NCBI GenBank assembly: GCA_023250195.1
Contig: JAHFBF010000003.1
Span: forward strand, 248,001 to 312,000
Length of the DNA: 64,000 nt
Direction: 5' to 3'
Origin: Candidatus Melainabacteria bacterium
GTDB lineage: Bacteria; Cyanobacteriota; Vampirovibrionia; 2-02-FULL-35-15
Shown here piece after piece: positions 7,228 to 15,251 of the stretch. Every line of letters begins with the position of its first letter. Within the stretch, counting starts at the first letter, position 1. Below the pieces are notes generated by a model, which had not been told where the DNA came from, did no database searches, and saw only the letters and a program-made list of their open reading frames with translations. The translations under genes were made by a program, and so were the position numbers.

Positions 7228-8577
7228 TTATGCTCTTGGTACTAAAGAATTTCCTACTGCATTAAGCATTGCAGTTCTTTGTCCATCGGGAGGTGCCTGC
7301 CATGCATAAGTAGTAGTAACTGTTCCCCCAGAAGTAGTTGTTCTTCTCATTAGAGCGTATGGACGACCTGCATGAATATAGAAGAAGTATCCATTTATAT
7401 AATTAAGATTAGCCCAATCACTTGTGGTTCCTACTTGTATTTGCGGGAGAAGTTCTGCAGTGCTAGGATCAAAAGTGTATCGAATTTGTCCTGGACAGTT
7501 ATTTCTTTCTGTATAGGCAGTTGGGCGGGTTGGATCATTTTGAAGGGATTGGGTAATATGATAATTCCCACCAGTCCCGGGTGAAGTGATTGTGAATACA
7601 CCACCTATGTTATCAGGAATAGGTGTACTTGCTGCTGTAGACTGTAGAGCGGGTATTTGAACCCACTGATTAGCTGCATAATTAATTGAAACTCGTGAGC
7701 CTGTTGAACTAGCAGCACCAAGAACTCCTTCACTTGAGCTTCTTGGTCTTAAACCCATCCTTCTAATAAACAATGCTGTATTCGTCTCTTGTGCAGTTAA
7801 ACTACCAGCACCACTTACTGGTAAAAAGCTGGCACCACGGACTCCTCTAGGGTCACCTAATGATCCACCTGTATAACTTAGTGTTCCATTATTACCCGGA
7901 ACGAGTAAAAATTCTCCTGAAGTTGCACTTCCTCCTCTACCATAACTGCAACCACCATTTATAGGTAATAGTCCACCTTGTAAAGCCATAGTTCTGCCCC
8001 ATGCTATGTTGGCATCATCATCGGCAACTACAGCTCTTGTTATTCGTCCACCAGCTCCATTTACAGTAATGATTTGTCGACTGGCAACTGTATCTTCATT
8101 ATCAGTTACTAAAAGTGAACCGTCCGGTAACCAGTAATATCTCTTGGTTGTATCTTCTGTAAGTGCAGTGGGGTTAGAAGGATCGAGTGCAGTTCTTGAT
8201 ATATAACATGGCGGTGGTCCATCTCGAAAGACAAGGCCTAATTGATTAAATAGTACCATTCGATTTCCAGTTCCGCCGCTACCACCAAGAGGGGTTAATG
8301 GTGCACCTATTGGAGGAAGTAATGGTCCACCTGCTTCACCTAGTCCACCGAGTGGAGGAAGTAATGGATTATCTGTTCCTGGAAGTGGAGGAAGTCCTTG
8401 AGGGTTGCCAGCGCCGCCTGGTGGTTGAAGTGGTGGTCCGTCTGGATTTCCGGGAACAGGGATTTGTGCAACAAACATATCCACTCCTCCAGCTCCAGTT
8501 CTAGTTCCTGGTAGTGGAGGTAGAGCAGTAGTAGCTCCTTGAAAAAATGGTGGGAATTGCGATACTCTTATGGACAT
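7228..8577 (-). CDS. Pro/Gly-rich protein D1 (unknown function)
   Basis: This 449-residue protein is not recognised. It starts MSIRVSQFPPFFQGATTALP with no signal peptide or membrane segment. Residues 20-105 are a Pro/Gly linker (repeats of PLPG, LLPPLGG, PVPGN). The rest looks like a beta-rich globular region with aromatic motifs: RYYWLPDGSLL, GEFLLVPGNNG, NNCPGQIRYTFDP, and SDWANLNYINGYFFYIHAG near the end. Lysine is scarce. It is a tandem paralogue of D2. The promoter signature is at 8606-8639. An extracellular or surface role is possible but unproven. Confidence 0.65.
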   Translation of the reverse strand: MSIRVSQFPPFFQGATTALPPLPGTRTGAGGVDMFVAQIPVPGNPDGPPLQPPGGAGNPQGLPPLPGTDNPLLPPLGGLGEAGGPLLPPIGAPLTPLGGSGGTGNRMVLFNQLGLVFRDGPPPCYISRTALDPSNPTALTEDTTKRYYWLPDGSLLVTDNEDTVASRQIITVNGAGGRITRAVVADDDANIAWGRTMALQGGLLPINGGCSYGRGGSATSGEFLLVPGNNGTLSYTGGSLGDPRGVRGASFLPVSGAGSLTAQETNTALFIRRMGLRPRSSSEGVLGAASSTGSRVSINYAANQWVQIPALQSTAASTPIPDNIGGVFTITSPGTGGNYHITQSLQNDPTRPTAYTERNNCPGQIRYTFDPSTAELLPQIQVGTTSDWANLNYINGYFFYIHAGRPYALMRRTTTSGGTVTTTYAWQAPPDGQRTAMLNAVGNSLVPRA

Positions 8578-8605
8578 AATTTTTCTCTTTAATTAGATCA
8601 CTCCA

Positions 8606-8639
8606 AATATAAAAAGCTAAAAGGATAAATTTTTTGATA
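8606..8639 (-). promoter_or_regulatory. Shared island promoter signature, gene D1
   Basis: The minus strand reads TATCAA, 22 nt, TATATT, 28 nt before the start. Confidence 0.55.
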
Positions 8640-8717
8640 GGACATTAAATTTATTTAATATTTTGATTTAGAAAATCTTATTTTGATTATGAAAGAGTTA
8701 AATCTTTATAGAGATAT

Positions 8718-10112
8718 TTAAGGCTTTGGTATTAAAGGGTTTCCTTCAATACCATTCATCTGATTTCTTAGAGCTTCTGAGGAAGGTATTTCCCATCTAT
8801 AGCTGGTTGGAGCTGCTGGAGGACGTTTTTGCCATAGATGATGCTTATACCAAAAAGAATTACTGTCTCCTCTGGTTAGAACTATTGGCTCACCGTTATG
8901 GACATAGAAGAAATTTTTATTTAAGTAATTAAGATTAACCCAGTCACTTGTGAATCCTCTTCTTATTTGTGCATGAACTTCTCCTGTTCCGGGATCAAAC
9001 GTGTATCGAATCTTCCCTGGACAATTATTTCTTTCTTCATAAGGACTTGGGCGGGTTGTATCGTTTGTAAGGGATTGAGTAATTATATAACCACTCTCTC
9101 CACCTGAAGTGATAGAGAATACACCACCGATTTCATCAGCAGGAACAGTTGTATTGGCTCTTGTAGACTGTATCCTATTTATTTGAATCCATTGATTAGG
9201 TTCGGCAGTAATTTTCTCACGTGCGCCGGTTTGAGTAAGAGTAGCAGCACCAAGAACTGTTTCACTGTGCCTTCTTGGTCTTAAACCCATCCTTTTTATA
9301 AAGGCTGCAGTGTTTGCTTGTTCTGGAGTTATAGCGAAAGTTTCACTAGCAGTTCCAGCTAAATTCAAACGGGATCCTCCTGTTGGACCTAATAATCCGC
9401 CTGTGTAATATATCTCTCCTCTATTGCCTGGGACAAGCAAAAATTCTCCTGCACCAGGAGTTGTATTTCCTCCTCTGGCATAACGGCAAGTATCATTTAC
9501 AGGTAATAGTCCACCTTTTAAAGCCATATTCCTACCCCATGCTATAAGCTCGTCATGATTAGCATTTGCAGCTACTGATGATTCTGTACCAGCTCCATTC
9601 ACAGAAATAATTTGTTGAGTGCGATAATCATTGCTAGTTTCTAAAAGTGAACCATCTGGTAGCCAGTAATATCTCTTCTCTGAATTTTCTACAAGTGGAC
9701 TGTTGGTGTTAGCAGGATCGGATGATATTCTTGCTCTATAATAGGGTGCTGGCCCCTCTTTGAATACAAGATTACGGCGGTTAAATAGTACCATTCTATT
9801 TCCAGTTCCGCCACTACCACCAAGAGGGGTTAAAGGTGGACCTATTGAAGGAAGTAATGGTGTTGTTGATGGTGCAGTAGATGTACTATCTATTGGAGGA
9901 AGTAAGTCTATTCCTGGAAGTGTAGGAAGTCCTATGCCACCAGAGCTTGGTGGTGGAAGAGGTGGTCCGTCTGGATTTCCAGGAACAGGGATTTGTGCAG
10001 CAAACATATCCTTTCCTCTAGTTCCAGCTTTTCCTGATATAAGAGGAAGTGAATGTAGAGCAGTAGTAATCCCTTGAAACGATGGTGTAAGTTTCGATAC
10101 TCCGGTGGACAT
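8718..10112 (-). CDS. Pro/Gly-rich protein D2 (unknown function)
   Basis: This 464-residue tandem paralogue of D1 keeps the same architecture: a short N-terminal module (MSTGVSKLTPSFQGITTAL), the block DMFAAQIPVPGNPDGPPL, a Pro-rich linker, and LGGSGGTGNRMVLFNRRNL. Beyond it lie the aromatic beta-like repeats RYYWLPDGSLLE, GEFLLVPGN, NNCPGKIRYTFDPGTGE and SDWVNLNYLNKNFFYVHNG. An 18-residue Trp/Tyr-containing insertion before the C-terminus distinguishes it. There is no signal peptide. An AAGGAA element precedes the ATG. The promoter spacing is 23 nt here. Confidence 0.65.
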   Translation of the reverse strand: MSTGVSKLTPSFQGITTALHSLPLISGKAGTRGKDMFAAQIPVPGNPDGPPLPPPSSGGIGLPTLPGIDLLPPIDSTSTAPSTTPLLPSIGPPLTPLGGSGGTGNRMVLFNRRNLVFKEGPAPYYRARISSDPANTNSPLVENSEKRYYWLPDGSLLETSNDYRTQQIISVNGAGTESSVAANANHDELIAWGRNMALKGGLLPVNDTCRYARGGNTTPGAGEFLLVPGNRGEIYYTGGLLGPTGGSRLNLAGTASETFAITPEQANTAAFIKRMGLRPRRHSETVLGAATLTQTGAREKITAEPNQWIQINRIQSTRANTTVPADEIGGVFSITSGGESGYIITQSLTNDTTRPSPYEERNNCPGKIRYTFDPGTGEVHAQIRRGFTSDWVNLNYLNKNFFYVHNGEPIVLTRGDSNSFWYKHHLWQKRPPAAPTSYRWEIPSSEALRNQMNGIEGNPLIPKP

Positions 10113-10140
10113 AATTTCCTTCTTTAGTTAGATCACTCCA

Positions 10141-10175
10141 AATATAAAAAGATAAGATAGTGATTCTTTTTGACA
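10141..10175 (-). promoter_or_regulatory. Shared island promoter signature, gene D2
   Basis: The minus strand reads TGTCAA, 23 nt, TATATT, 28 nt before the start. Confidence 0.55.
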
Positions 10176-10242
10176 AAAATTAAATTTATTTAATTTTTAA
10201 ATTTGCAATCAAATTTTCTTAAGCTAAAGCAGAGTTAAATTC

Positions 10243-10794
10243 TTATAGTGCTATCCCATCTGCTACAGCAATATAACTTCTCCTGGTTCTTGAAGCTGTT
10301 ATTTGTGCAGCAAATTGTCTATATTGAGCTGCGTTTGCATGACCTGCAATGTTTGTCCATCCTGGTGGGCCTACGGCTGCTCCAAGATGAGTAACAATCC
10401 TAAATTTTGTTCCATCTTGATTTAGTACAAAGAAGTTATTAGTGCCTGGTATTCTAGTTACAGAATCTCCACGTCTACCTGCTCCCCCCCTGTTATATCT
10501 AAATGTTCCATCTTCGAATAAGCCACTTACAGCAGTAGCACCTGCAGGCATAATTCGTGCTGGTAGTGCCTCCCATGCATTAGTTGTAGGATTAAATATT
10601 CTACTAATTGTGTTAACATCTACAATATAAAAAGTATTTGCTCCTAGACCAGCTGCTGTAAGTCCTGTTTGATGAGGGTTTGCAGCATTAAGAATTCCAA
10701 GAGGTAGCAATGTGTTTCCTATTGGCATATTTGGAGGTGCTGCAACTCCTCCAGCAATTGGTGCTCTGGTAGTAGCATTAATTTCTACAAACAT
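10243..10794 (-). CDS. 3' half of frameshifted gene E-prime (Gly/Pro-rich protein)
   Basis: These 183 codons match the C-terminal half of gene E (from MFVEIN onward, through APIAGGVAAPPNMPI, NTFYIVD, IFNPTTNAWEALPARIMPAG and ITASR). The upstream part lies in another frame at 10814-11308. The shift coincides with a run of eight G at 10843-10850, where intact gene E has GGGTGGG (seven bases). A second homopolymer, seven C, sits at 10484-10490. The half could be translated on its own only from the internal ATG at 10794. It is more likely expressed only if slippage restores the frame. Confidence 0.7.
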   Translation of the reverse strand: MFVEINATTRAPIAGGVAAPPNMPIGNTLLPLGILNAANPHQTGLTAAGLGANTFYIVDVNTISRIFNPTTNAWEALPARIMPAGATAVSGLFEDGTFRYNRGGAGRRGDSVTRIPGTNNFFVLNQDGTKFRIVTHLGAAVGPPGWTNIAGHANAAQYRQFAAQITASRTRRSYIAVADGIAL

Positions 10795-10813
10795 TAGAGG
10801 TTGTCCACCTGGA

Positions 10814-11308
10814 TTATGTCTGTAAACTATTCTTGCTGTAGCGGGGGGGGCCTGCTGAACCTCTTGAAATCAGGTCTCCATTATTTCTTATGTCAAATGT
10901 AATTGGTGGTTGTCCACCGCCTCTAAATTGAACAACACTGCCGTTAGGTCTTACAGTAAGTCCTAATTGTCTGGCTAAAAGTGCACTTGATGAAATTCTG
11001 GCTTGGAGTGCTGGTGGTAAAGCTAATGCAGCAGCATCAAGGTCATGCCATGTGATGGCTCCACCAGCTGCTGGTCTTACTCCTACCCTGTGAGGTCCAG
11101 TTCCTTGACCATCTCTATATGAAACAATTACTCTTGGAGGTGCTCCAGGAACAGGTATATTTCCTGGTACAGGAAGATCACCAGTGGGTGGTGCAATAGG
11201 TCCTCCTAACGGTCCTGCTCTTAAAGGTACTCCTCCTCTAGCTCGGAATGCTGCTAGAGCTGGTGGTACTGCTAATGGTCGTCCTAGAGGTGGTAATGGA
11301 TCGGGCAT
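10814..11308 (-). CDS. 5' half of frameshifted gene E-prime (Gly/Pro-rich protein)
   Basis: This 164-codon piece corresponds to residues from about 66 of gene E onward (PLPPLGRPLAVPPAL, then DLPVPGNIPVPG, VIVSYRDGQGTGPHRVGVRP, FDIRNNGDLISRGSAGPP). It then leaves the frame at the G8 tract and ends RYSKNSLQT. It lacks the first 65 residues of E (the MFIL start and the GGPxFGGP repeats). In their place upstream are two hairpins that separate it from its promoter-like signature at 11459-11492. It may be a decaying copy or a phase-variable one. Confidence 0.65.
   Translation of the reverse strand: MPDPLPPLGRPLAVPPALAAFRARGGVPLRAGPLGGPIAPPTGDLPVPGNIPVPGAPPRVIVSYRDGQGTGPHRVGVRPAAGGAITWHDLDAAALALPPALQARISSSALLARQLGLTVRPNGSVVQFRGGGQPPITFDIRNNGDLISRGSAGPPRYSKNSLQT
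10843..10850. repeat. G8 homopolymer at the frameshift of gene E-prime
   Basis: Eight consecutive G in an AT-rich genome sit exactly where the reading frame of E-prime breaks. Intact paralogue E has GGGTGGG at the same place. One base fewer would rejoin the two halves. Confidence 0.85.
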
Positions 11309-11332
11309 ATATTTTCTCGTTTCTATCTACCC

Positions 11333-11406
11333 GCCCTCTTAGCTTGCCAGTCTCGGCAGGCTAAGAGGGCTTTGCTGTAGAGGCTTACCGCAGCAAGCCT
11401 CTACAG
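11333..11406. repeat. Double hairpin between the E-prime promoter signature and its coding region
   Basis: Hairpin 1 (11333-11370) has arms GCCCTCTTAGC / GCTAAGAGGGC with an inner GCC/GGC pair. Hairpin 2 (11375-11406) has 12-nt arms CTGTAGAGGCTT / AAGCCTCTACAG. Gene E has no such insert between its promoter and ATG. The insert lengthens the leader to about 150 nt. Confidence 0.8.
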
Positions 11407-11458
11407 AAGGGTTACATTAGCTAGGCAGTAACATTTTCTCTTTAATCAAATCACTACA

Positions 11459-11492
11459 AATATAAAAAGCTAAGAAGCTATATTTTTTGACA
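11459..11492 (-). promoter_or_regulatory. Shared island promoter signature, gene E-prime
   Basis: The minus strand reads TGTCAA, 22 nt, TATATT. The sequence that follows (TTAAAGAGAAAATG) resembles the leader-start junction of D1, suggesting the original ATG at about 11434 was cut off by the hairpin insert. Confidence 0.5.
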
Positions 11493-11540
11493 GATCAAAT
11501 AATAAATCTTGTGATTATGAAGCAGTTATGATTATGATAA

Positions 11541-12824
11541 TTAATCTGCTGGAGGAGTATAAACTCTACCAGGTGTGCTTCTTGAAGCTGTTATTCGTGC
11601 AGCATATGCTGTATAGGTAGCTGCGTTTGCATGACCTGCAATATTTGTCCATCCTGCTGGGCCTACTGCTGCTCCAAGATGGTTGACAATCCTAAATTTT
11701 GTTCCATCTCGATTTAGCACAAAGAAGTTATTAGTGCCTGGTATTCTAATTAGAGAATCTCCTGCTCTACCTGCTAAAGTACCACCAACACCACATCGGT
11801 ATGTTCCATTTTCAAATAAGCCGGTTACAGCAGTAGCACCTGCAGGCATAATTCGTGCTGGTAGTGCTTCCCATGCATTAGTTGTAGGATTAAATATTCT
11901 GCTAATTACGTTACCAGTTAAAGGGTTAAAATCTACAATATAAAAAGTATTTGCTCCTAGACCTGCTGCTGTAAGTCCTGCTTGATGAGGGTTTGCAGCA
12001 TTAACAATTCCAAGAGGTAGTAAGCTATTTGTTATTGGCATGTTTGGAGGTGCTGCAACTCCTCCAGCAATTGGTGCTCTAGTAACATCATTAATTTCTA
12101 CAAACATTCGAGGTTGTCTACCTGGATTATGTCTGTAAACTATTCTTGCTGTAGCGGGTGGGCCTGCTGAACCTCTTGAAATTAAATCTCCATTATTTCT
12201 TATGTCAAATGGAATTGGTGGTAATCCACCGCCTCTAAATTGGATAACAGTGCCATCAGGTCTTACAGTAAGTCCTAATTGTCTGGCTAAAAGTGCACTT
12301 GATGAAATTCTAGTTTGGAGGTCTGCTGGTAAAGCTAATGTAGCGTCATCGAGGTCATGCCATGTAATGGGTCCACCGGCTGCTGGTCTTATTCCTACTC
12401 TGTGAGGTCCAACTCCTTGACCATCTCTGTATGAAACGATTACTCTTGCAGGTCCTCCGCCTGGAACAGGTATATTTCCTGGTACAGGAAGATCACCAGT
12501 GGGTGGTGCAACAGGTCCTCCTAAAGGTCCTGCTCCTCCTAAAGGTACTCCTCCTCTATCTCGGAATGCTTGTAGAGCTGGTGGTACTGCTAATGGTCGA
12601 TTAAGAGGGGGTAGTGCTGTTGGTGGGTCTCCTCCTATTTGTGCAACCGGTTGTGGTGGTTGAAGATTCAAGTATGGTGAGATAAATACAGGGCCACCAA
12701 AACCAGGACCACTAGCATTAAGAAAAGTTGGTCCTCCAATATTATAGTAAGGTGTAATATATGCAGGGCCGCCAAAACCAGGACCACCAGGACTAAAGGC
12801 AAGACGATTATATAAAATAAACAT
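11541..12824 (-). CDS. Gly/Pro-rich protein E (unknown function)
   Basis: This 427-residue intact paralogue of E-prime begins MFILYNRLAFSPGGPGFGGP. The N-terminal 60 residues contain two GPGFGGP(A/V)(Y/F)I repeats. A Pro-rich linker (DLPVPGNIPVPGGGP) and a beta-like body follow: VIVSYRDGQGVGPHRVGIRP, FDIRNNGDLISRGSAGPP, MFVEINDVTRAPIAGG and FNPTTNAWEALPARIM. There is no signal peptide and no membrane segment. AAGGAG precedes the ATG. The PVPGN linker motif is shared with D1/D2, so D and E may be related in construction. Function is unknown. Confidence 0.65.
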   Translation of the reverse strand: MFILYNRLAFSPGGPGFGGPAYITPYYNIGGPTFLNASGPGFGGPVFISPYLNLQPPQPVAQIGGDPPTALPPLNRPLAVPPALQAFRDRGGVPLGGAGPLGGPVAPPTGDLPVPGNIPVPGGGPARVIVSYRDGQGVGPHRVGIRPAAGGPITWHDLDDATLALPADLQTRISSSALLARQLGLTVRPDGTVIQFRGGGLPPIPFDIRNNGDLISRGSAGPPATARIVYRHNPGRQPRMFVEINDVTRAPIAGGVAAPPNMPITNSLLPLGIVNAANPHQAGLTAAGLGANTFYIVDFNPLTGNVISRIFNPTTNAWEALPARIMPAGATAVTGLFENGTYRCGVGGTLAGRAGDSLIRIPGTNNFFVLNRDGTKFRIVNHLGAAVGPAGWTNIAGHANAATYTAYAARITASRSTPGRVYTPPAD

Positions 12825-12872
12825 TTATGGTTTCTCCTTGCTGGTTTTTTTTGTGGATTTAAGATTCATCTA

Positions 12873-12906
12873 TAGATAAAAAGGAATTGCGGAATAAAAG
12901 TTGATA
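12873..12906 (-). promoter_or_regulatory. Shared island promoter signature, gene E
   Basis: The minus strand reads TATCAA, 22 nt, TATCTA, 48 nt before the start. The surrounding sequence is unrelated to the other copies. Confidence 0.5.
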
Positions 12907-13006
12907 TTAGATACGGAAAAATGTGATGAATGTTCTATATAATATGATTAATTTTTTTTAATTTAGTTAAGCACTGGTTAAAGCTTAATAAAGTTTTTAG
13001 AACTAC

Positions 13007-13040
13007 TGTCAAATTTTTTCTATTCATGTCTTTGTATGGT
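13007..13040 (+). promoter_or_regulatory. Possible island-type promoter signature facing gene F
   Basis: The plus strand reads TGTCAA, 22 nt, TATGGT. The first box and the spacing match the minus-strand set exactly, but the second box is weaker. It lies about 370 nt upstream of gene F, so a long leader containing the tandem 83-bp repeats would be needed. Confidence 0.3.
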
Positions 13041-13150
13041 ACGAGGTAGTAGAATCTATTTTACTATTTCAATATAATATATAATTTTTTGTTTTTAACT
13101 TGATATTACTTTGTAGTATTAAGTTGATTTCAAAAAATATATTTAATAAT

Positions 13151-13312
13151 AATTTAGAATCTTTATGTGAATAGCTTATTGGCTTTTTTAAAGCCATGAT
13201 GAGACTTTTTGCATGATGTTCTAAGTTAATAACAATTTAGAATTTTTGTGCAAATAGCTTATTGGCTTTTTTAAAGCCATGATGAGGCTTTTTGCATGAT
13301 GTTCTAAGTTAA
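13151..13312 (+). repeat. Tandem duplication of about 79 bp (period 83) upstream of gene F
   Basis: Copies at 13151-13229 and 13234-13312 share AATAGCTTATTGGC, the small hairpin GGCTTTTTTAAAGCC, TTTTTGCATGATG and TTCTAAGTTAA, with few differences. They take up much of the 583-bp gap between divergent genes E and F. Beyond them and the promoter boxes I see only AT-rich sequence there. Confidence 0.85.
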
Positions 13313-13407
13313 CGATAACTTAACCTATATTCTAGGAAGCAATTGCTGTTTGAATTATGGCTTGTTTCTCTGGTGTATGGTTTAGATAGTTATAATTTGA
13401 GGTTAAA

Positions 13408-14109
13408 ATGTTTATAGGTGCAGTTTCTAATGTAGGTCCACTCTGTAATGCCGCTTATGAGGTAGTTCGCGGTGCAGTTAGATTAACCGCTGGAAGCTGT
13501 ATTAGTTTTGGTGCAGGCGGATTGGCATCAACATCAGGAGTTGCACCAGCAGCACTTACTAGTCCCGGTTGGATAACTGGTGTATTAAATTGGATTAGAA
13601 ATTTTTCTTTTACTGGGAATAATGCGCTTAGAGCAAGTGGTGTAATACCTGAATTTTGGAGATGTATTGGAAATCTAAATTTTAGAGGATCAACTCTTTT
13701 AACAAGTCTTAGAGGTTTAAGTGGTCCTGGTATGGGGGTTCTTGCTATAACGGGTCTTATTGGTGTTATCGGACTAGGTCTATCTGTCAGAAATGCTATT
13801 TCAGATTTTGGAACCCTTAATGAGATTTCACATGATAGAAGTATGGAAAATGTTAGGAGTCCCATATATCATATGGGGAAAGTAGCTTCAGATGTAACAA
13901 TGGCAACAGGTTTTGGAATGCTCCTTTTTGGAGGGGCTTCAGCTGCCTTCCCTGTAATAATAGCTGGTGTTGCTGGTCTGGGTATATGTAAGATTATAGA
14001 ATGGTTTAGTTCATCAAGAAATCCAGCAAATAATGAAGGTGCAAATTTATGGTTCCCATTAAATCATATTCTGGCATTGTTTAAGAGCAATAATTTAAAC
14101 GTTAGTTAG
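13408..14109 (+). CDS. Hydrophobic-segment protein F (unknown function)
   Basis: This 233-residue protein is not recognised. It starts MFIGAVSNVGPLCNAAYEVV, again an MFI start with no cleavable signal. Two hydrophobic segments stand out: MGVLAITGLIGVIGLGLSV (about 111-129) and GFGMLLFGGASAAFPVIIAG (about 169-188, continuing to CKIIEWF). The linker between them is polar (ISHDRSMENVRSPIYHMGK). This resembles protein C in layout. It is the only island member on the plus strand in this stretch. GAGGT lies 8 nt before the ATG and TATAAT about 14 nt before it. Confidence 0.6.
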   Translation: MFIGAVSNVGPLCNAAYEVVRGAVRLTAGSCISFGAGGLASTSGVAPAALTSPGWITGVLNWIRNFSFTGNNALRASGVIPEFWRCIGNLNFRGSTLLTSLRGLSGPGMGVLAITGLIGVIGLGLSVRNAISDFGTLNEISHDRSMENVRSPIYHMGKVASDVTMATGFGMLLFGGASAAFPVIIAGVAGLGICKIIEWFSSSRNPANNEGANLWFPLNHILALFKSNNLNVS

Positions 14110-14194
14110 TTTCTGTAATATATGGAGTTTCCATGCAAAGCCCATAACTGTCAGGATAAGGACACGAAACATTCCTGAAAGCCTTTGCCAGCAT

Positions 14195-14402
14195 GTCATT
14201 GGAGCATATCTCAAAACTCTGTGTATAGTGAAAGTAGCTTGTCATTCCCGCCCCCTGCTTTCGCAGAGGGTAAACTCCAGCGGGAATCCAGTATCGGTAG
14301 CAGTCTTGTCTGGATTCCCATTTTCATGGGAATGACAATTGACCTTATGTTGAAAAAATCAGTTAAGCTCATAGTAGGACTTTTGGAATAGCCTCCAATG
14401 AC
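14195..14402. repeat. Composite nested repeat, copy 2 (inverted)
   Basis: The ends are GTCATTGGAGCATATCTC and GCCTCCAATGAC. An R2 element lies inside at 14241-14336, with CTGGAGTTTACCCTCTGCGA-type sequence of copy 1 in reverse orientation. It dominates the 516-bp gap between F and G. Nothing else in that gap looks like a gene. Confidence 0.75.
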
Positions 14403-14625
14403 GTATAATAGAAAGCATTTAGACAGCTATGTGGTTAAGCCAGTGAATAACAAAACGAATTATTTACTTGCCAGAGTCTTACTATTTTGAAGCTAGATCT
14501 TTTCTTTAAGACTAATCATGAAAATCTTAATATTTTGGGGTTGTTAATTTAACCTTAACTTTGATATAAAAGAAGTATAAGGCTGTAATTAGTTTTATAT
14601 TTAAGATTGAAAAAAGGGATTAAAA

Positions 14626-15054
14626 ATGGAAGATTCTAGCTATGCAGTAGCTTCATATCAAACACAGCTTGCCAAAGGTGCTGCTCGGCTTGCTTACCAG
14701 ACACAGAAAACAGCTACAAAGGTTGAAGCAGTAAATCGAGAAATAAAAACACTTCAATCTAAAGGTAGTCCAGTCCCGGAGAATCTGTCCAGAAAAGCAC
14801 ATGCTCTATGTGCAGCATCGAGATATTCTTTTGAAGCTGGGAAGTTGCTGGATCAAGAGACTATTGCTTTTGCAAGCAGTGCTATTCAGAGAACAGAGGC
14901 GATAGCCGGGGAACTGAAAAAAGAAGGAACTGGAGAAAAGAAGGAACCTGCTGCAACAACAGAGGCTAAAGCTAAAAAAGCTGTTAAAGATTCAAATCCT
15001 GATGTAGCACAAGCTAAAAAAGCTGCTAAAGATACAAATCCTGTTACTGCTTAG
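14626..15054 (+). CDS. Ala/Lys-rich helical protein G (unknown function)
   Basis: This 142-residue protein is almost entirely predicted helix (YQTQLAKGAARLAYQTQKTA near the start), with an Ala/Lys-rich tail holding the repeat KAKKAVKDSNPDVAQ / AKKAAKDTNPVTA (about 114-142). It has no signal peptide, membrane segment or cysteine-rich site. The composition recalls DNA-binding or coiled-coil proteins, but no family is recognised. A fragment of a second copy of its tail lies at 15201-15248. Confidence 0.6.
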   Translation: MEDSSYAVASYQTQLAKGAARLAYQTQKTATKVEAVNREIKTLQSKGSPVPENLSRKAHALCAASRYSFEAGKLLDQETIAFASSAIQRTEAIAGELKKEGTGEKKEPAATTEAKAKKAVKDSNPDVAQAKKAAKDTNPVTA

Positions 15055-15091
15055 CTTATGCAATATTTCTGAGTAGACTATTTATACGATA

Positions 15092-15120
15092 AAATTTTGA
15101 CGATTCAATCGTCAAAATTT
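15092..15120. repeat. Perfect 13-bp palindrome after gene G
   Basis: Arms AAATTTTGACGAT and ATCGTCAAAATTT flank a TCA loop, starting 38 nt past the stop. It could act as a transcript-stabilising hairpin or weak terminator. No T-run follows, so termination is uncertain. Confidence 0.6.
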
Positions 15121-15200
15121 GTATAATATTACAAGTAGCAGACTGTGAGCACATTGCAAAGCTTAACAAGCGAAGAATGAGCGAGGAATGCGGTAGGTAG

Positions 15201-15248
15201 AAACCAAATCCCGATGCAGCAGAAGCTAAAGTTAAAAAAGCGGCTTAA
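15201..15248 (+). pseudogene. Remnant of the C-terminus of a second G-like gene
   Basis: The bases encode KPNPDAAEAKVKKAA followed by a stop, matching the repeated tail of protein G. No start or body precedes it; the sequence between is unrelated. It marks a deletion within a former tandem pair. Confidence 0.65.
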
Positions 15249-15251
15249 CTA

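Noticed and set aside
4265-10077. Plus-strand open frames opposite the island genes (for example 4265-4525, 6116-6511, 8298-8504, 9760-10077)
   Set aside because: They lie wholly or largely inside longer minus-strand genes that have paralogues, conserved motifs and promoter signatures. Their own translations are low-complexity mirror products of Pro/Gly codons.
13455-13865. Minus-strand frame of 136 codons inside gene F
   Set aside because: It is a shadow of gene F, which has an MFI start like its neighbours, hydrophobic segments and a ribosome site. The minus frame has none of these.
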